DNA of 5,245 nt, from positions 1 to 5,245 of the forward strand of contig JAICVG010000117.1 in assembly GCA_025935445.1 (NCBI GenBank), in the 5' to 3' direction. Within the stretch, counting starts at the first letter, position 1. Every line of letters starts with the position of its first letter. The stretch comes from Nitrososphaera sp. Lineage in GTDB: Archaea; Thermoproteota; Nitrososphaeria; Nitrososphaerales; Nitrososphaeraceae. Shown here one piece after another: positions 4,143-5,245 of the stretch. A program made the translations under genes and the position numbers. The notes below the pieces were generated by a model. That model worked only from the letters and a program-made list of their open reading frames with translations, was not told the origin of the DNA and searched no databases.

Positions 4143-5245
4143 TTGGCCGAAAAAGTATGGATCGCGTTCTTTTTTGTTGTAATTGCACTTTGGGCTCTAG
4201 TGCTCATGGCATCAATATACCCTAGGATATATGGCATAGAAATTCTAGTAGACAGCGATTTCGACTTAACTTACTTTACGCTGCCAATACTAGTCTTCAA
4301 CCTAATCTATGTATCCATGCTAATCATGATATTCACATTGTACCTTGGCGGCTACGCCAGAGTCAGAAACTACCAGCTAAAGATGAAGGAAACGGTGTCT
4401 GAAAGGTTCCGCAACCAGACAGAGCTATGCAGTATAGTAATCCCGGCAAGAAACGAGCAGAGCGTCATAAAAAGGACTGTACTTGACTGCCTTAAGCAGA
4501 CCTATCAAAAAATCGAAATCATTGTAATATGCCATAATTGCTCTGACAGAACGTTTGACGAAGCCAAGGTTAACGATCCGAGGGTGAAGGTATTTAACCT
4601 TCAGACAAAGGAGGCGGGCAAGGGCATCGCATTGAATTTTGGAGTCGAGAAATCAAGTGGCAATTACATAATGATACTTGACAGTGATGGACTGCTGACA
4701 CGCGATTTCCTTGAGAAAGCACTACCTTTCTTTGACGGAAATTACTGTGCGGTTCAAGGTAGGTACGTTCCAAGCAACAGGAGCTTTAACTTCGTCACTA
4801 GGATGCTTGCACTAGAAGGTGATCTGTGGTCTACTCCATATATGACAATAAGGACCTGCTTTGGACACCGATGTCCGCTTGGAGGAACAGGGTATATTGT
4901 CAGAAAAGACATCCTGTCAGAGGTAGGCATGTTTGCCAATCATCTTGTGGATGACTACGAGTTAACCTTTCGATTGCTAAGGAAGGGCTACAGGATAGCA
5001 TTTGCGCCGCTGTCCATAAACTATGATGAAAAACCACCAACACTCGATTTCATGCTGAGGCAGAGAGCAAGATGGGCTAAAGGATTCATCGACTTGCTTG
5101 GAACTAGGGTTGCGGATCGCTCAGACATTATTGGACACATCTTCTGGCTAAATCCAATTGCTGCGGTAACTGGCTTTATCATGCTCATGATTCCTGCTTT
5201 TGCAGCTCTCCACTACCTAGTATATGATTACTATCCTTATACCTA
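4143..5245 (+). CDS. Membrane-bound processive GT2 glycosyltransferase, partial (3' end outside window)
   Basis: This frame is open from TTG at 4143 to the window edge: 367 full codons plus two bases, with no stop, so the gene is cut. Membrane segments appear at about 7-24 and 46-69, then comes a cytosolic GT-A domain, and a third segment starts at about 338. Glycosyltransferase family 2 motifs are in order: VIPARNE (99-105), the metal and nucleotide-sugar-binding Asp180-Ser-Asp182 (ILDSDG), the catalytic-base region VDDYEL with Asp270 and Asp271, and QRARW at 307-311, the QxxRW motif of processive synthases such as cellulose, hyaluronan and poly-N-acetylglucosamine synthases. It probably uses a UDP-sugar to extend a polysaccharide and may export it through its own helices. 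The sugar cannot be read from the motifs. The start is supported by AGGTG 7 nt upstream; an in-frame TGA directly precedes it. The neighbouring deacetylase is compatible with an amino-sugar polymer, which is only a guess. Confidence 0.85.
   Translation, partial: MAEKVWIAFFFVVIALWALVLMASIYPRIYGIEILVDSDFDLTYFTLPILVFNLIYVSMLIMIFTLYLGGYARVRNYQLKMKETVSERFRNQTELCSIVIPARNEQSVIKRTVLDCLKQTYQKIEIIVICHNCSDRTFDEAKVNDPRVKVFNLQTKEAGKGIALNFGVEKSSGNYIMILDSDGLLTRDFLEKALPFFDGNYCAVQGRYVPSNRSFNFVTRMLALEGDLWSTPYMTIRTCFGHRCPLGGTGYIVRKDILSEVGMFANHLVDDYELTFRLLRKGYRIAFAPLSINYDEKPPTLDFMLRQRARWAKGFIDLLGTRVADRSDIIGHIFWLNPIAAVTGFIMLMIPAFAALHYLVYDYYPYT

Noticed and set aside
4754..4939. Minus-strand frame of 61 codons
   Set aside because: Antisense to the GT2 catalytic domain with no protein features of its own.
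1..5245. CRISPR array, insertion sequence or integration site
   Set aside because: No regularly spaced repeats, transposase motifs, long terminal inverted repeats or tRNA gene end were found.

Overview
The window looks like archaeal chromosome, most likely from a Nitrososphaeria (Thaumarchaeota) genome of moderate GC. The evidence is a ribosomal protein S26e gene (found in eukaryotes and TACK-group archaea, not bacteria), a CDP-alcohol phosphatidyltransferase of the archaetidylinositol-phosphate synthase type, and archaeal promoters with TATA-like boxes about 25-30 bp from the start codon and little or no leader. The lineage is inferred from gene content and style; no database was searched.

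Layout: bases 1-372 hold no convincing intact gene, only a start-less open frame on the minus strand (4-222) with a terminator-like hairpin. S26e (433-720, +) converges on the archaetidylinositol-phosphate-synthase-like gene (707-1324, -), and their 3' ends overlap by 14 bp. Upstream of that lipid gene on the same strand is a 51-residue Lys/Ala/Glu-rich small gene (1406-1561, -). A 132-bp divergent spacer leads to an LpxD-like left-handed beta-helix N-acyltransferase (1694-2653, +). Its stop codon lies 2 bp from that of a convergent PIG-L/LmbE-family zinc deacetylase (2656-3363, -). After another divergent spacer come a secreted Ig-like-domain protein (3519-4046, +) and the start of a membrane-bound processive GT2 glycosyltransferase (4143 to the window edge, +), which begins with TTG behind a Shine-Dalgarno-like site.

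How the genes may work together: four neighbours suit making and modifying amino-sugar-containing lipids or surface glycans. They are an inositol-phospholipid head-group synthase, an N-acetyl-sugar deacetylase, a sugar N-acyltransferase and a polysaccharide-synthase-like glycosyltransferase. The deacetylase plus LpxD-like pair resembles the LpxC-LpxD logic of bacterial lipid A synthesis, although archaea do not make lipid A. An archaeal remove-acetyl/re-acylate step on a glucosaminyl lipid or nucleotide sugar is the most interesting hypothesis here. It rests on family membership and proximity only.

Other points of interest are a homopolymer A7 at the start of the lipid gene that hides an upstream ATG by one base, and a 16-codon upstream frame whose TGA abuts the glycosyltransferase TTG.
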